From Candidatus Tayloriibacteriota bacterium (lineage in GTDB: Bacteria; Patescibacteriota; Minisyncoccia; Phycocordibacterales; PALSA-1337), in NCBI GenBank assembly GCA_003170325.1, contig PMZP01000085.1:1-17877 (forward strand): a stretch of 17,877 nt of DNA, read 5' to 3'. Of the stretch, positions 1 through 6,679 are shown in pieces. A program made the position numbers and the translations under genes. Numbering within the stretch: position 1 is the first letter of the stretch; the number at the start of each line of letters is the position of its first letter. The notes under the pieces were generated by a model. The model was given only the letters and a program-made list of their open reading frames with translations, was not told the DNA's origin and did not search any database.

Positions 1-1
1 C

Positions 2-151
2 GACACGGCCAAACGTGCAGCCAAGTTCGGCAAAGTCGTCTTCGATCCTCGCTTCGTGATCAAGACAGCCGCTCCTAGGGCGCGCTATGGCGGAAACAAG
101 AAGATCTATAAATATTGGCTGTACTTCTTCAAGGTGATTTTTAGTGAGTGA
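2..151 (+). CDS. C-terminal end of a probable family 2 glycosyltransferase (partial)
   Basis: An open frame enters from the left edge and ends at TGA 149-151, giving 49 residues. The stretch reads RAAKFGKVVFDP, then a basic TAAPRARYGG patch, then an aromatic tail (YKYWLYFFKVIF). This resembles the C-terminus of many bacterial GT2 sugar transferases, where a KxGKVVFDP strand is followed by a T-S-A-R-R-like motif and an amphipathic or hydrophobic tail that sits on the membrane. The catalytic DxD/GT-A region lies outside the window, so the family call rests on this tail alone. Its neighbour on the other strand is convergent, with a terminator-like hairpin between them. It could be another protein with a similar tail. 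Confidence 0.5.
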   Translation, partial: DTAKRAAKFGKVVFDPRFVIKTAAPRARYGGNKKIYKYWLYFFKVIFSE

Positions 152-196
152 TGTTCTGCTAATCAATAAAGGGTATTCATACCGCAGCAAAACCAC

Positions 197-223
197 CCGG
201 CCTTGCGACCGGATGATTTTTTT
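197..223. terminator. Rho-independent terminator between convergent genes
   Basis: CCGG (197-200) pairs with CCGG (209-212) around an 8-nt loop. An imperfect A/T flank extends the stem, and a run of seven T follows at 217-223. It lies 46 bases after the stop of the plus-strand partial gene. The A-rich left flank (189-192) gives a weaker T-run on the other strand, so it may also stop the minus-strand gene that ends at 275. Confidence 0.6.
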
Positions 224-232
224 GTTTGCGTG

Positions 233-260
233 ACTTTATGAACTTTAAAACTTTACGAAC
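233..260. repeat. Short AT-rich direct repeat (ACTTTAYGAAC)
   Basis: ACTTTATGAAC (233-243) recurs as ACTTTACGAAC (250-260), a 17-bp period just downstream of the minus-strand gene end. Simple intergenic repeats of this kind resemble spacer sequence seen in Parcubacteria-like genomes. No function is visible. Confidence 0.4.
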
Positions 261-274
261 CTATCAACTTTTGA

Positions 275-1159
275 CTATGGCGTCGTCGTTCCCGTACCAG
301 TGCCAGTAGTGGTAGTCGCGGCGGCGCCGGTCTTACCCATGATCGCCTTATCAGACTTTATGAGAGCGGTGATGATGGTCTGGGCGTACTTGCGGGCGGC
401 TACCAAGTCCTTCTGAGCGGCCTGGATCTTGGAGCGGGCATCTTTCAGAGTAGCTGTATTGGAAGCCATCTTCGCCTTATCGCCTTGATCTGGCGTCAAG
501 GGAGAAACTTCACTGACGGCGGCTTGAACTTGGGTATTGGCATCGGAGATCTTGGCGGCAAAATCGGTCAGATCGGCTTGAAGGACGGTCATATTCGGAA
601 CACCGCTCGATCCAGCCAAACGTGTCTGCAATTTACCTCCGACCGTGTTCAACATGGCCAAAACCGTGGTGATCCGATCAGCGGCGGCAAAGATGTTGAG
701 TTGCGGTATGGCCAATGCGTAAATGCGGTAATTCTCCGTGATCGACTGGATATCGTCTCTAAGTGTGGTTGAAGAAGAGTCTGTGGTAGTGATTTGATCC
801 TTCAGACTGTTCAGGTTGACGATCAATCCTTGAAGAGTAGTCACTATAGAAGACTTTTCGGCGTCAGATACATTGCGCAAGCCTTGGACCCGGGTAATGA
901 GCGTATTCAGACTGGTCACGCGGACATCGACTTCTTTGACGCCACGCGCTCCCAAGGCCGCCAAACGTTGTGCTTGATTAAAACCTTTGATGACGCCTCG
1001 AGTAGTCGTGGCGCTCGATGTAGCCAAACTGGCGGCAGACGCATTCACGGCGGCCGTATTATCGACTCCTGTTTGCGCCAAAGCTGGAATGACCGCTAGT
1101 AAGCCGACAGCTAATATAGTAATGGTTCCGCCGATAATTCGAGATTTCAATGAGTTCAT
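275..1159 (-). CDS. Secreted helical/coiled-coil protein, unknown function
   Basis: This is a 294-residue protein. The N-terminus (about residues 1-28) is a clear Sec signal peptide: basic MNSLKSR, a hydrophobic core, and an ALA-Q cleavage-type end. The mature part is Ala/Thr/Ser-rich and almost entirely helical in character, with long amphipathic stretches (for example around residues 75-130 and 190-265) and no cysteines. The last ~20 residues are a Thr/Gly/Ala tail (TTTTGTGTGTTTP), which looks disordered. No enzyme motif is visible. The ATG at 1157-1159 gives a well-formed signal peptide, which supports this start. It follows the 111-aa membrane protein gene by 27 bases on the same strand and is probably co-transcribed. 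Exported or cell-surface location is inferred from the signal peptide; the function is not recognised. Confidence 0.8.
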   Translation of the reverse strand: MNSLKSRIIGGTITILAVGLLAVIPALAQTGVDNTAAVNASAASLATSSATTTRGVIKGFNQAQRLAALGARGVKEVDVRVTSLNTLITRVQGLRNVSDAEKSSIVTTLQGLIVNLNSLKDQITTTDSSSTTLRDDIQSITENYRIYALAIPQLNIFAAADRITTVLAMLNTVGGKLQTRLAGSSGVPNMTVLQADLTDFAAKISDANTQVQAAVSEVSPLTPDQGDKAKMASNTATLKDARSKIQAAQKDLVAARKYAQTIITALIKSDKAIMGKTGAAATTTTGTGTGTTTP

Positions 1160-1186
1160 GATGATGGTTTATTATATTGCTCGTAA

Positions 1187-1522
1187 TTACTGCTGAACCG
1201 GAATGCTGGTTCCACCGGAAAGACCCGCATCGATATTCGACGTATCGGTGGTCAAGCCCTTCATCTGCGCGTCGACGGCGGCAGCGTCTGCTTGTAAGGA
1301 GCTATTCGAAACGTCGCTCGCGACTGACAGTCCAGTGCCTGAAAGATCCGGTCCTTGCGAGGTCGGTTGCGTGGTGGTAGCCAATTGCTGTGTTTGTGCG
1401 GTTGTTGTCGACGTGTTGACGGTTAGCGAATTCGATTTGGAATTGTTGTACCAGATCCAGCCGATGACGACTAAAATAATGATGATGACTATGGTTAGTC
1501 CTGTCTTTGCAGTATTTGACAT
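1187..1522 (-). CDS. Small single-pass membrane protein with Ser/Thr-rich exterior
   Basis: This is a 111-residue protein. Residues about 7-25 form one strongly hydrophobic helix (TGLTIVIIIILVVIGWIWY). It has a short basic N-terminus and no obvious cleavage site, so it reads as a signal anchor with the C-terminus outside. The rest is a low-complexity Thr/Ser/Gln/Ala/Asp region (TTTAQTQQLATTTQ, DAAAVDAQMKGL) with no catalytic signature. It is first in a probable two-gene unit with the secreted coiled-coil protein 27 bases downstream, and a good promoter sits about 60 bases upstream. The pair probably acts in the cell envelope. I do not recognise the family. Confidence 0.75.
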   Translation of the reverse strand: MSNTAKTGLTIVIIIILVVIGWIWYNNSKSNSLTVNTSTTTAQTQQLATTTQPTSQGPDLSGTGLSVASDVSNSSLQADAAAVDAQMKGLTTDTSNIDAGLSGGTSIPVQQ

Positions 1523-1584
1523 AAAATTATGTGTGATTATTAAACAATAAATAATTCGAAAGTGACCTTTTTTGGTCCTTGGCC

Positions 1585-1615
1585 ATTATAGCATATGATA
1601 TGCACAACTTGTCCA
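1585..1615 (-). promoter_or_regulatory. Promoter for the two envelope genes
   Basis: On the minus strand a perfect extended -10 (TGC-TATAAT; hexamer 1590-1585) lies 19 bp from a TGGACA -35-like element (1615-1610). Expected initiation near 1578 leaves a ~55-nt leader to the ATG at 1522. That leader holds a small GACC/GGTC hairpin around 1564-1577. Confidence 0.6.
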
Positions 1616-1637
1616 CTTTTTTTGAAATTATATTCAG

Positions 1638-1668
1638 TTGCGCTTGCTAGGCATACATATGCTAGAAT
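1638..1668 (+). promoter_or_regulatory. Promoter for dnaB
   Basis: TTGCGC (1638-1643) and TAGAAT (1663-1668) are separated by 19 bp, and TGC directly before the -10 makes it an extended -10. It diverges from the minus-strand promoter 25-50 bases away. The arrangement mirrors that promoter: both have TATGC before the -10 and a 19-bp spacer. Confidence 0.5.
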
Positions 1669-1730
1669 AATTCCATCGCCAGCGCTGGCACACCTTTTCT
1701 CCGCCGAATCCCTGCGATCTCCTCTAGCTT

Positions 1731-3140
1731 GTGCCGCAAATCACCAACGTGAACAATAACACCTCACCTTATTTTAAAACAAAGGATCTGAAGATCCCTC
1801 CCAATAGCATTGAAGCCGAAAAAGCCCTGCTCGGTTCGATCATGATCCGCGGCGACGCCATGCACGATATCGCCGACATCGTCAACGCTCATTCGTTCTA
1901 TTCCAGCCAGCATCGGATGATCTGGGAGGCTTTGTTGGAGTTGCATTCCAAAAATTCTCCGATCGATGTGCTGACTGTTTCGTCTAGGCTCAAAGAAAAA
2001 GAGCAGCTCGACCAAGTCGGTGGCATGGCTGCTTTGACGGAGCTTATCAACACCGTTCCTTCCTCGACCAACGCCGTCCATTACGCGGAGATCGTCGAGA
2101 AGAAGCACGTCATGCGCGAGCTCCTGCGCGCCGCCGAGGATATCACCACGCTCGGCTACGAAGAAGAGTCCGAGCTTCACGAGATCTTGGAGAAGGCCGA
2201 GAAATCCCTCTACACCGTGACCAACAAGACTGGCGGCCACAAATTCATAGCCATGAAGGATATCCTGGACGGCACTTTCGAACGCATCGACCATTTGCAC
2301 AACACTCGCGACGAGATCCGCGGAGTGCATACAGGCTTCCCTGAACTCGATGTCAAGCTGGCCGGCTTCCAGAAGTCCGATCTGATCATCTTGGCGGCTC
2401 GGCCTTCCATGGGAAAGACTTCCTTGGCACTGGACATAGCCCGCAAAGCGGCTGTCAATTACAAAGTCCCGGTGGCTATCTTTTCCTTGGAAATGAGCTC
2501 CCAACAGCTGGTGGACCGCATGCTCTCCGCCGAATCCCAGGTCGACGCCTGGAAGATCCGCACCGGTCATAACCTTTCCGTTGAGCACGACTTCAAGGCC
2601 ATCGGCGAATCGATCGCTCGCCTTTCGGAGGCACCGATCTACATCGACGACCAGCCCGGTAACAACATATTGAAGATGCGCGCCGTCGCCCGTCGCTTGA
2701 AGAGTGAAAAAGGTCTCGGACTTATCGTGGTGGACTATTTACAGCTCATGTTGCCGACGCAAGCCGGGCGTTACAATGACAATCTGGTCCAGCAAGTCAC
2801 GGAGATTTCTCGCTCCTTGAAGAATCTAGCCCGCGAATTGGATGTTCCCGTCTTGGCTCTCTCCCAGCTGTCCCGCGCCGTCGAACAGCGCGGCGGCAAA
2901 CCACGCCTTTCCGATCTCCGCGATTCTGGTTCCATCGAACAGGATGCCGATGTGGTCATGTTCATTCACCGTGAAGCCGACGCCGATCAAGGCGGCAAAA
3001 AAGAGGAGGCAGAGATCTTGATCGAGAAACACCGCAATGGTCCGACTGGCATGGTCAAGCTCTTCTTCGATTCCAAGAAAGCCACCTTCTTGAGCATAGA
3101 CAAAGCGGACTTTGGAGGGTTTGAAAAGCAGTCACAGTAA
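1731..3140 (+). CDS. dnaB: Replicative DNA helicase DnaB
   Basis: This is a 469-residue ring helicase that unwinds DNA at the replication fork. The N-terminal helical (primase-contacting) domain begins with PPNSIEAEKALLGSIMI (about 23-39). The RecA-like C-terminal domain carries Walker A ARPSMGKTS (223-231, Lys229/Thr230) and Walker B IVVDYLQLM (332-340). It also has the family motif around LSQLSRAVEQR (378-387) and SDLRDSGSIEQDADVVMFIHRE (394-415). The length is normal for DnaB. The start is GTG at 1731; a second GTG at 1749 is possible, and neither has a Shine-Dalgarno site. The predicted promoter is at 1638-1668. recR begins 22 bases after the stop and is probably co-transcribed. No intein or insertion is seen. 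Confidence 0.95.
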   Translation: MPQITNVNNNTSPYFKTKDLKIPPNSIEAEKALLGSIMIRGDAMHDIADIVNAHSFYSSQHRMIWEALLELHSKNSPIDVLTVSSRLKEKEQLDQVGGMAALTELINTVPSSTNAVHYAEIVEKKHVMRELLRAAEDITTLGYEEESELHEILEKAEKSLYTVTNKTGGHKFIAMKDILDGTFERIDHLHNTRDEIRGVHTGFPELDVKLAGFQKSDLIILAARPSMGKTSLALDIARKAAVNYKVPVAIFSLEMSSQQLVDRMLSAESQVDAWKIRTGHNLSVEHDFKAIGESIARLSEAPIYIDDQPGNNILKMRAVARRLKSEKGLGLIVVDYLQLMLPTQAGRYNDNLVQQVTEISRSLKNLARELDVPVLALSQLSRAVEQRGGKPRLSDLRDSGSIEQDADVVMFIHREADADQGGKKEEAEILIEKHRNGPTGMVKLFFDSKKATFLSIDKADFGGFEKQSQ

Positions 3141-3153
3141 GTTTACCAATTAC
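3141..3153 (+). repeat. GTTTACCAATTAC repeat, copy 1
   Basis: This 13-bp word lies between the dnaB stop and the recR start. The same word, with one close variant, recurs at 3935-3962 on the other side of recR. Confidence 0.45.
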
Positions 3154-3162
3154 AATCCTGCA

Positions 3163-3882
3163 ATGGACTCCCAACAGCGCCTGGAAGAGATCTTCGCCCA
3201 TTTCCCCGGAATCGGCCCTCGCCAAGCCAAGCGGTTTGTCTATTACTTGCTGAACAAGCCGCAATCTTCAATCAAAGAATTCATTCAGCTCATAGAGGAG
3301 GTCAAAAAGTCCACAGCCGAATGTGAGCTCTGTCACCGATTCTTCACGCAACATGCAAAACCAAGCACCGGTAATCACAAAGCTGACACACATCAAGGCA
3401 AAATCGACGCCAATCTTTGCCCAACCTGTGCCGATGCCAATCGCGACCATTCGACTCTCATGATCGTCGCCCGAGATTCCGACTTCGAATCGATCGAGAA
3501 GTCCGGCGCTTACAGAGGCTTGTATTTCATTCTGGGTGGTACTGTGCCCATTCTCGACAAGGAGCCGGAAAAGCGGATCAGATTGAAATCGTTGCTAGAA
3601 AGAATATCGAGCACGAATGTCGCTCAAAATTCAGGTGCGACTTCCCCATTCAAGGAAATCATCTTGTCATTAAACACCACTTCTGACGGCGAGCACACGG
3701 CTGATATCGTTCGGCAAGCAATTGTCTCCTTGAAATCCGGCTCTAAGGCTGTTATAGATGGTAAAATCGGCTCACTACAGTCAACTGTAGTGTCCATTCT
3801 CGGACGAGGCCTCTCCACCGGCGCCGAACTCGAATATGTGGATGCGGATACCATAAAAAGCGCCCTCAAAAATCGGTCATAG
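3163..3882 (+). CDS. recR: Recombination mediator protein RecR
   Basis: RecR works with RecO (and RecF) to load RecA on gapped DNA. The 239-residue product from ATG 3163 has the N-terminal helix-hairpin-helix (FPGIGPRQAKRFVYYLL), a zinc site CELC...CPTC, a Toprim domain (RDHSTLMIVARDSDFESIEKSG, GLYFILGG) and the C-terminal LGRGLSTGAELEYVD motif. The frame is open back to an ATG at 3112 inside dnaB. I prefer 3163, because homologous sequence starts at MDSQQRLEEIFAHFPGIG and the earlier segment encodes repeat sequence. Two oddities stand out. The two CxxC pairs are separated by 28 residues instead of roughly 8-10. The usual VVE acidic residue of the Toprim motif is Ala (IVARDSD). A bidirectional terminator follows. 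Confidence 0.92.
   Translation: MDSQQRLEEIFAHFPGIGPRQAKRFVYYLLNKPQSSIKEFIQLIEEVKKSTAECELCHRFFTQHAKPSTGNHKADTHQGKIDANLCPTCADANRDHSTLMIVARDSDFESIEKSGAYRGLYFILGGTVPILDKEPEKRIRLKSLLERISSTNVAQNSGATSPFKEIILSLNTTSDGEHTADIVRQAIVSLKSGSKAVIDGKIGSLQSTVVSILGRGLSTGAELEYVDADTIKSALKNRS
3773..3792. repeat. Perfect 9-bp inverted repeat inside recR
   Basis: CACTACAGT (3773-3781) and ACTGTAGTG (3784-3792) flank a 2-bp centre within the coding region. It could form a hairpin in mRNA or be chance; no related copy was seen. Confidence 0.4.
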
Positions 3883-3888
3883 GAGATA

Positions 3889-3917
3889 CAAAAAATACCC
3901 TCGCAAGGGCACTTTTT
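3889..3917. terminator. Bidirectional terminator between recR and rplU
   Basis: CCCT (3898-3901) and AGGG (3906-3909) form a short GC stem around CGCA. A-rich sequence lies on the left (3890-3895) and TTTTT (3913-3917) on the right, so each strand has a U-tract. It sits between convergent recR and rplU. Confidence 0.65.
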
Positions 3918-3934
3918 CGACTTCGACGTACTAA

Positions 3935-3962
3935 GTTTACCAATTACCAACTTACCAATTAC
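3935..3962 (+). repeat. Tandem RYTTACCAATTAC repeats, copies 2 and 3
   Basis: GTTTACCAATTAC (3935-3947) and ACTTACCAATTAC (3950-3962) are in tandem with a 15-bp period, overlapping the rplU stop codon. They match copy 1 at 3141-3153, so recR is bracketed by the same word. Confidence 0.45.
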
Positions 3963-4276
3963 TTGAGACTGTCAATTTTTACCTTGAAGAAATGCTGTCT
4001 GTGACCGTTTTTCTTGAAATAGCGGCTCTTTTGTTTGTAGTGAACAACCACGACCTTTGCCGCGCGACCGATCTCGGTGATGGTGCCTTTGACGGCTGCT
4101 TCGGGTATGAAAGGAGTGCCGATGGTCGTGTCATTTCCATCTTCAACCAGAAGAACCTTATCGAAAACGACCGCGTCGCCTTCCTTGTGTTCGCCGGCCA
4201 GCTTTTCGATCGTAATGACGTCCCCTTTGGAGACGTTGTACTGCTTACCGCCGGTCTGTATTACTGCGAATTCCAT
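3959..4276 (-). CDS. rplU: 50S ribosomal protein L21
   Basis: This is a 105-residue L21, a 23S rRNA-binding protein of the large subunit. It begins with the typical MEFAVIQTGGKQYNVSKGD and ends with the family signature VVVVHYKQKSRYFKKNGHRQHFFKVKI. The length matches the family (~103). The frame extends upstream into dinB, but the conserved N-terminus fixes the start at ATG 4276. A promoter ends only a few bases before it, so the mRNA is probably leaderless or nearly so. rpmA (L27), the usual partner directly downstream of rplU, is absent; the next gene is convergent recR. Confidence 0.96.
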   Translation of the reverse strand: MEFAVIQTGGKQYNVSKGDVITIEKLAGEHKEGDAVVFDKVLLVEDGNDTTIGTPFIPEAAVKGTITEIGRAAKVVVVHYKQKSRYFKKNGHRQHFFKVKIDSLK

Positions 4277-4285
4277 AGTTGGGCT

Positions 4286-4314
4286 ATTATTGCATAGAGC
4301 GCCTCCTTTGGCAA
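4286..4314 (-). promoter_or_regulatory. rplU promoter (near-leaderless)
   Basis: On the minus strand TTGCCA (4314-4309), a 17-bp spacer ending in TGC, and AATAAT (4291-4286) make a good extended -10 promoter. Expected initiation near 4279 leaves about 0-3 nt before the ATG at 4276, with no room for a Shine-Dalgarno site. Confidence 0.6.
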
Positions 4315-4324
4315 GAATCGCCCC

Positions 4325-4343
4325 GGCGAGGTCTGACCTAGCC
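4325..4343. repeat. Palindrome of the AGGTCWGACCT family, copy A
   Basis: GGCGAGGTC and GACCTAGCC flank a single central T (4334), with one mismatch in nine pairs. It lies just after the dinB stop, upstream of the rplU promoter. The core is shared with the palindromes at 8620-8640 and 9800-9820. Confidence 0.55.
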
Positions 4344-4349
4344 GTCCCA

Positions 4350-5714
4350 TCACCTGACCATCCCCAAGAATGGCAATCCCAGCCGTTGGCGCGCATTCTC
4401 CCCTTTAAGCAAGTTCTTCCGCCGCTCGCTCGCCTCGCCACGATCATTATGTCCAAAACCACCATCCTGATGCGCCGGCTCCTTGATAGCCCGGAATGAA
4501 GAGCCCAGGAAGACCGTATGCTTGCCGAACTTGGCATCCACAGCATCGACCGCCGAGAGAACAGCTTGCACCTTCTCGACCTTCAGAGAATCTCCAAATA
4601 GGTCCATGGTCGAGGCATTCTTATTCGAGAGATCCATGAGTACGATTCCAGTGGCGCGATACAGACCGCCATCTCGCCATACTTCCGCAAACCGCTCGCG
4701 CACATTCCTCACGATCTCCTGTGGCACCGAGATCGCCTGCGACAGTTTGATCTCAAGCCCGGCGTATCGGAATTCCTGCGTCTTCAAGAAGAACGCGAAC
4801 CGTTTCGTGAATAGCCCATGCCGCCGGAGCTTGATGCAGGCATTCTCGATATTCTTCGACAGTTGTGCGAAGACGAATTCGCGGTCCTTCGAAGGCGGCG
4901 TGAATGTCCGAGTCTTGGAGATGGAAGCATAATCATGCTTTTCGCCGACCACCAGAGGATACACAAAGCTGCCGTTCAATTCACGATGGATCTCCTGGAA
5001 TGGTTTTGAGAAATGCGCCTTCACCCATTCCGGATCGCGAGTAGCGAACTCCAATGCCGTGACCGATTCCGCCCTGCCACGCGCGCTCCCCACTCTCGCG
5101 CTACCCAATAGCTTCTGTATATAAGCCGACGTCTGCGGCCCGATCCCCCAGACTTTTTCGACCGGCAACTTCGCCAAATACAGATGCATATTGTAGCCCG
5201 GAATGATCGTCAGTCCCGAGGGCTTCCGCCACTTCGAAGCCACCTTGGCCATCACCTTATTCACTGACAATCCCACCGAAAATGTCATGCCTAGCTCGCC
5301 GTCCAGTTCATGTTTGACCTTCATAGCCATCTGCTCATACGACATCTTGTTGGGCCGCCTCATCCCCGTCAGGTCCGCGAAGCATTCGTCTATCGAATAC
5401 TCCTCGATGTCCTCCGTGTACCGCCGCACGATCTCGTACATCCGCTGTGAATACAGACTGTATGTCTCATAATCAGACGGCAAGATGATCACCTCCGGAA
5501 TGAGCTTCCGTATCTCCGACAATCTCATGGCCCGAGTCACGCCACGCGCTTTGGCTTCGTATGACATTGAAGAAGCGATACCTCTTTCTTTCCCCGTCAC
5601 CACGCACTTGCCCCGTAATGCCGGATTCTTGGCCACCTCGCACGACGCAAAAAAGCTATCTCCATCGACGTGAAGTATGGCGCGCGGAAATGAATGGTGG
5701 CTAAGGATGGGCAT
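4350..5714 (-). CDS. dinB: Y-family DNA polymerase IV (DinB), translesion synthesis
   Basis: This 454-residue error-prone polymerase copies past DNA lesions. The palm motif HVDGDSFFASCE supplies the first catalytic Asp (D17) and the usual Phe steric gate (F22). YSIDECFADLTG (about 106-117) supplies D109 and E110. The TFSVGLSVNKVMAKVASKWRKPSG block, the HhH-like VWGIGPQTSAYIQKL, and a C-terminal little-finger region (TFTPPSKDREFVFAQLSKNIE) follow in order. The length is somewhat above the usual 350-420 because of a basic, Gly-rich tail after about residue 405, with no PCNA/clamp motif I can assign with certainty. The start ATG 5714 is well placed. I see no convincing SOS box or promoter directly upstream, so its damage control is not shown here. 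Confidence 0.93.
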   Translation of the reverse strand: MPILSHHSFPRAILHVDGDSFFASCEVAKNPALRGKCVVTGKERGIASSMSYEAKARGVTRAMRLSEIRKLIPEVIILPSDYETYSLYSQRMYEIVRRYTEDIEEYSIDECFADLTGMRRPNKMSYEQMAMKVKHELDGELGMTFSVGLSVNKVMAKVASKWRKPSGLTIIPGYNMHLYLAKLPVEKVWGIGPQTSAYIQKLLGSARVGSARGRAESVTALEFATRDPEWVKAHFSKPFQEIHRELNGSFVYPLVVGEKHDYASISKTRTFTPPSKDREFVFAQLSKNIENACIKLRRHGLFTKRFAFFLKTQEFRYAGLEIKLSQAISVPQEIVRNVRERFAEVWRDGGLYRATGIVLMDLSNKNASTMDLFGDSLKVEKVQAVLSAVDAVDAKFGKHTVFLGSSFRAIKEPAHQDGGFGHNDRGEASERRKNLLKGENARQRLGLPFLGMVR

Positions 5715-5765
5715 AGTTTGGCGTGGCGTAAATTGGCTGTGAATGGAACGTGCGTGAATAAAAAG

Positions 5766-5794
5766 TTGACTATTAGGCTGGGTAGTGCTATAAT
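5766..5794 (+). promoter_or_regulatory. Strong promoter for the pilin-like gene
   Basis: TTGACT (5766-5771), a 17-bp spacer ending in TGC, and a perfect TATAAT (5789-5794) make the best sigma70-type promoter in the window. Initiation near 5801 gives a ~75-nt leader before the ATG at 5877. Confidence 0.75.
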
Positions 5795-5876
5795 TGTATT
5801 AGATTTAACACGGGACTGTGCGCGTCCATTAACTTAACCAACGCAGTGCGCATATTCGGTTTAGAAAGAGTGCTCT

Positions 5877-6344
5877 ATGAAAATAAAAAAAAGCGGATTT
5901 GCTTTGATCGAACTCCTGGCTGTCATAGCTACCATTATCGTGCTAGCTGCTCTTCTTCTTCCGGCCTTGAAGTTGGCAGAAGCAAAAAAACAAATGCGAG
6001 TAGCTGCCGCCGCTCAAGCTGCCACCAATGCCGCGACCAATGCCACTCGGGTGAAAATGAATGCTCAACCGCACCCGGTCAACTTCGGCCACAACATCTT
6101 CTACTTCACTAATGTCGGCCTCGAGTTTCCCAGGGCAGTGTCGATGTTCCTCGACATCCACACGAACCTTGATGTGGAGACGTGGGTATCCGATATCCAG
6201 CGACAGAACCGTGGCGGAGATTTAAGTAGTTCGGATTACGGCGCTTCCGTCGGCTACACTGTGGTCTTCAAGGAGAAGCCTATGGTGTTCTACCCGGTAC
6301 CAGTACAGGTACCAGCCGAGAACAGTGTTCCTCGCGGCCACTAG
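5877..6344 (+). CDS. Type IV pilin-like / pseudopilin protein
   Basis: This is a 155-residue protein with a prepilin N-terminus: basic MKIKKSG, then the cleavage/methylation motif G-FALIELLAVIATIIVLAALLLPAL with Glu at mature position 5. The hydrophobic helix (about 8-33) continues into an Ala-rich amphipathic segment (KLAEAKKQMRVAAAAQAATNAATNAT), as in pilin alpha-1 helices. The globular C-terminal ~95 residues have no Cys pair and no recognisable pilin subtype. A prepilin peptidase would process it, and it would join a type IV pilus or pseudopilus; no assembly genes are in the window. It stands alone with its own strong promoter and terminator. The family is confident from the N-terminus, but the exact role is not. 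Confidence 0.8.
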   Translation: MKIKKSGFALIELLAVIATIIVLAALLLPALKLAEAKKQMRVAAAAQAATNAATNATRVKMNAQPHPVNFGHNIFYFTNVGLEFPRAVSMFLDIHTNLDVETWVSDIQRQNRGGDLSSSDYGASVGYTVVFKEKPMVFYPVPVQVPAENSVPRGH

Positions 6345-6376
6345 TTTCAATTTGAGAGTGTCTTGGACTCTTCCGC

Positions 6377-6407
6377 CGACCCGCAGCAATGCCGGTCGAC
6401 GATTTTT
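6377..6407 (+). terminator. Terminator of the pilin-like gene
   Basis: CGACC (6377-6381) pairs with GGTCG (6394-6398), followed by TTTTT (6403-6407), about 30 bases after the stop. A second small stem, AGAGT/ACTCT (6355-6371), precedes it. Confidence 0.6.
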
Positions 6408-6679
6408 ATAAATGAATTCGCTGATCCACGAATCCGGCATCTGCCAGACGTCTTCCCGGCCAAATTTTTTATGTACACAAATTGATTTACATGATTTAAT
6501 CAACGACTCTGCAGAGCCATATTTTCTCTTCATTACACAACAAATTACAACATTCCTGTCAATGAAAATCTCTGGCAAAATTAACTCTCCTCTCCCAACG
6601 GCGCGTCAGGCAAAAAATCATCATAGATTTCCGCGCACCAGCCATTAAGCCACTGAGCTTACTTACATATTCGTCGGAA
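6408..6679. other. AT-rich intergenic region without a supported gene
   Basis: This lies between the pilin terminator and the end of the minus-strand unknown gene at 6680. Two open frames cross it (6412-6648 plus, 6222-6578 minus), but neither has a convincing start, family resemblance or protein-like composition. A weak AT-rich stem followed by T6 on the minus strand (about 6613-6637) could end the minus-strand transcript. No tRNA fold was seen. Confidence 0.4.

Noticed and set aside
1764..2588. 274-aa open frame antisense to dnaB.
   Set aside because: It lies wholly opposite clear DnaB coding sequence, and its composition is that of a shadow frame.
3112..3162. recR start at the ATG at 3112 inside dnaB.
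   Set aside because: The extra 17 residues encode the dnaB tail region and a repeat word; RecR similarity starts at 3163.
4277..4546. N-terminal extension of rplU to 4546 (195 aa).
   Set aside because: The extra 90 residues are antisense-like low-quality sequence over the dinB tail, and L21 homology begins exactly at Met 4276, directly behind a promoter.
5746..5757. Possible SOS box upstream of dinB (GAAC-GTGC-GTGA).
   Set aside because: Only one half-site matches; the second half should be GTTC, so it is too weak to claim LexA control of dinB.
6412..6648. 78-aa plus-strand frame and 118-aa minus-strand frame (6222-6578) after the pilin gene.
   Set aside because: They follow a terminator or overlap the pilin gene, have no ribosome site or family resemblance, and have a Cys/His/Ser/Arg-rich composition typical of non-coding translation.
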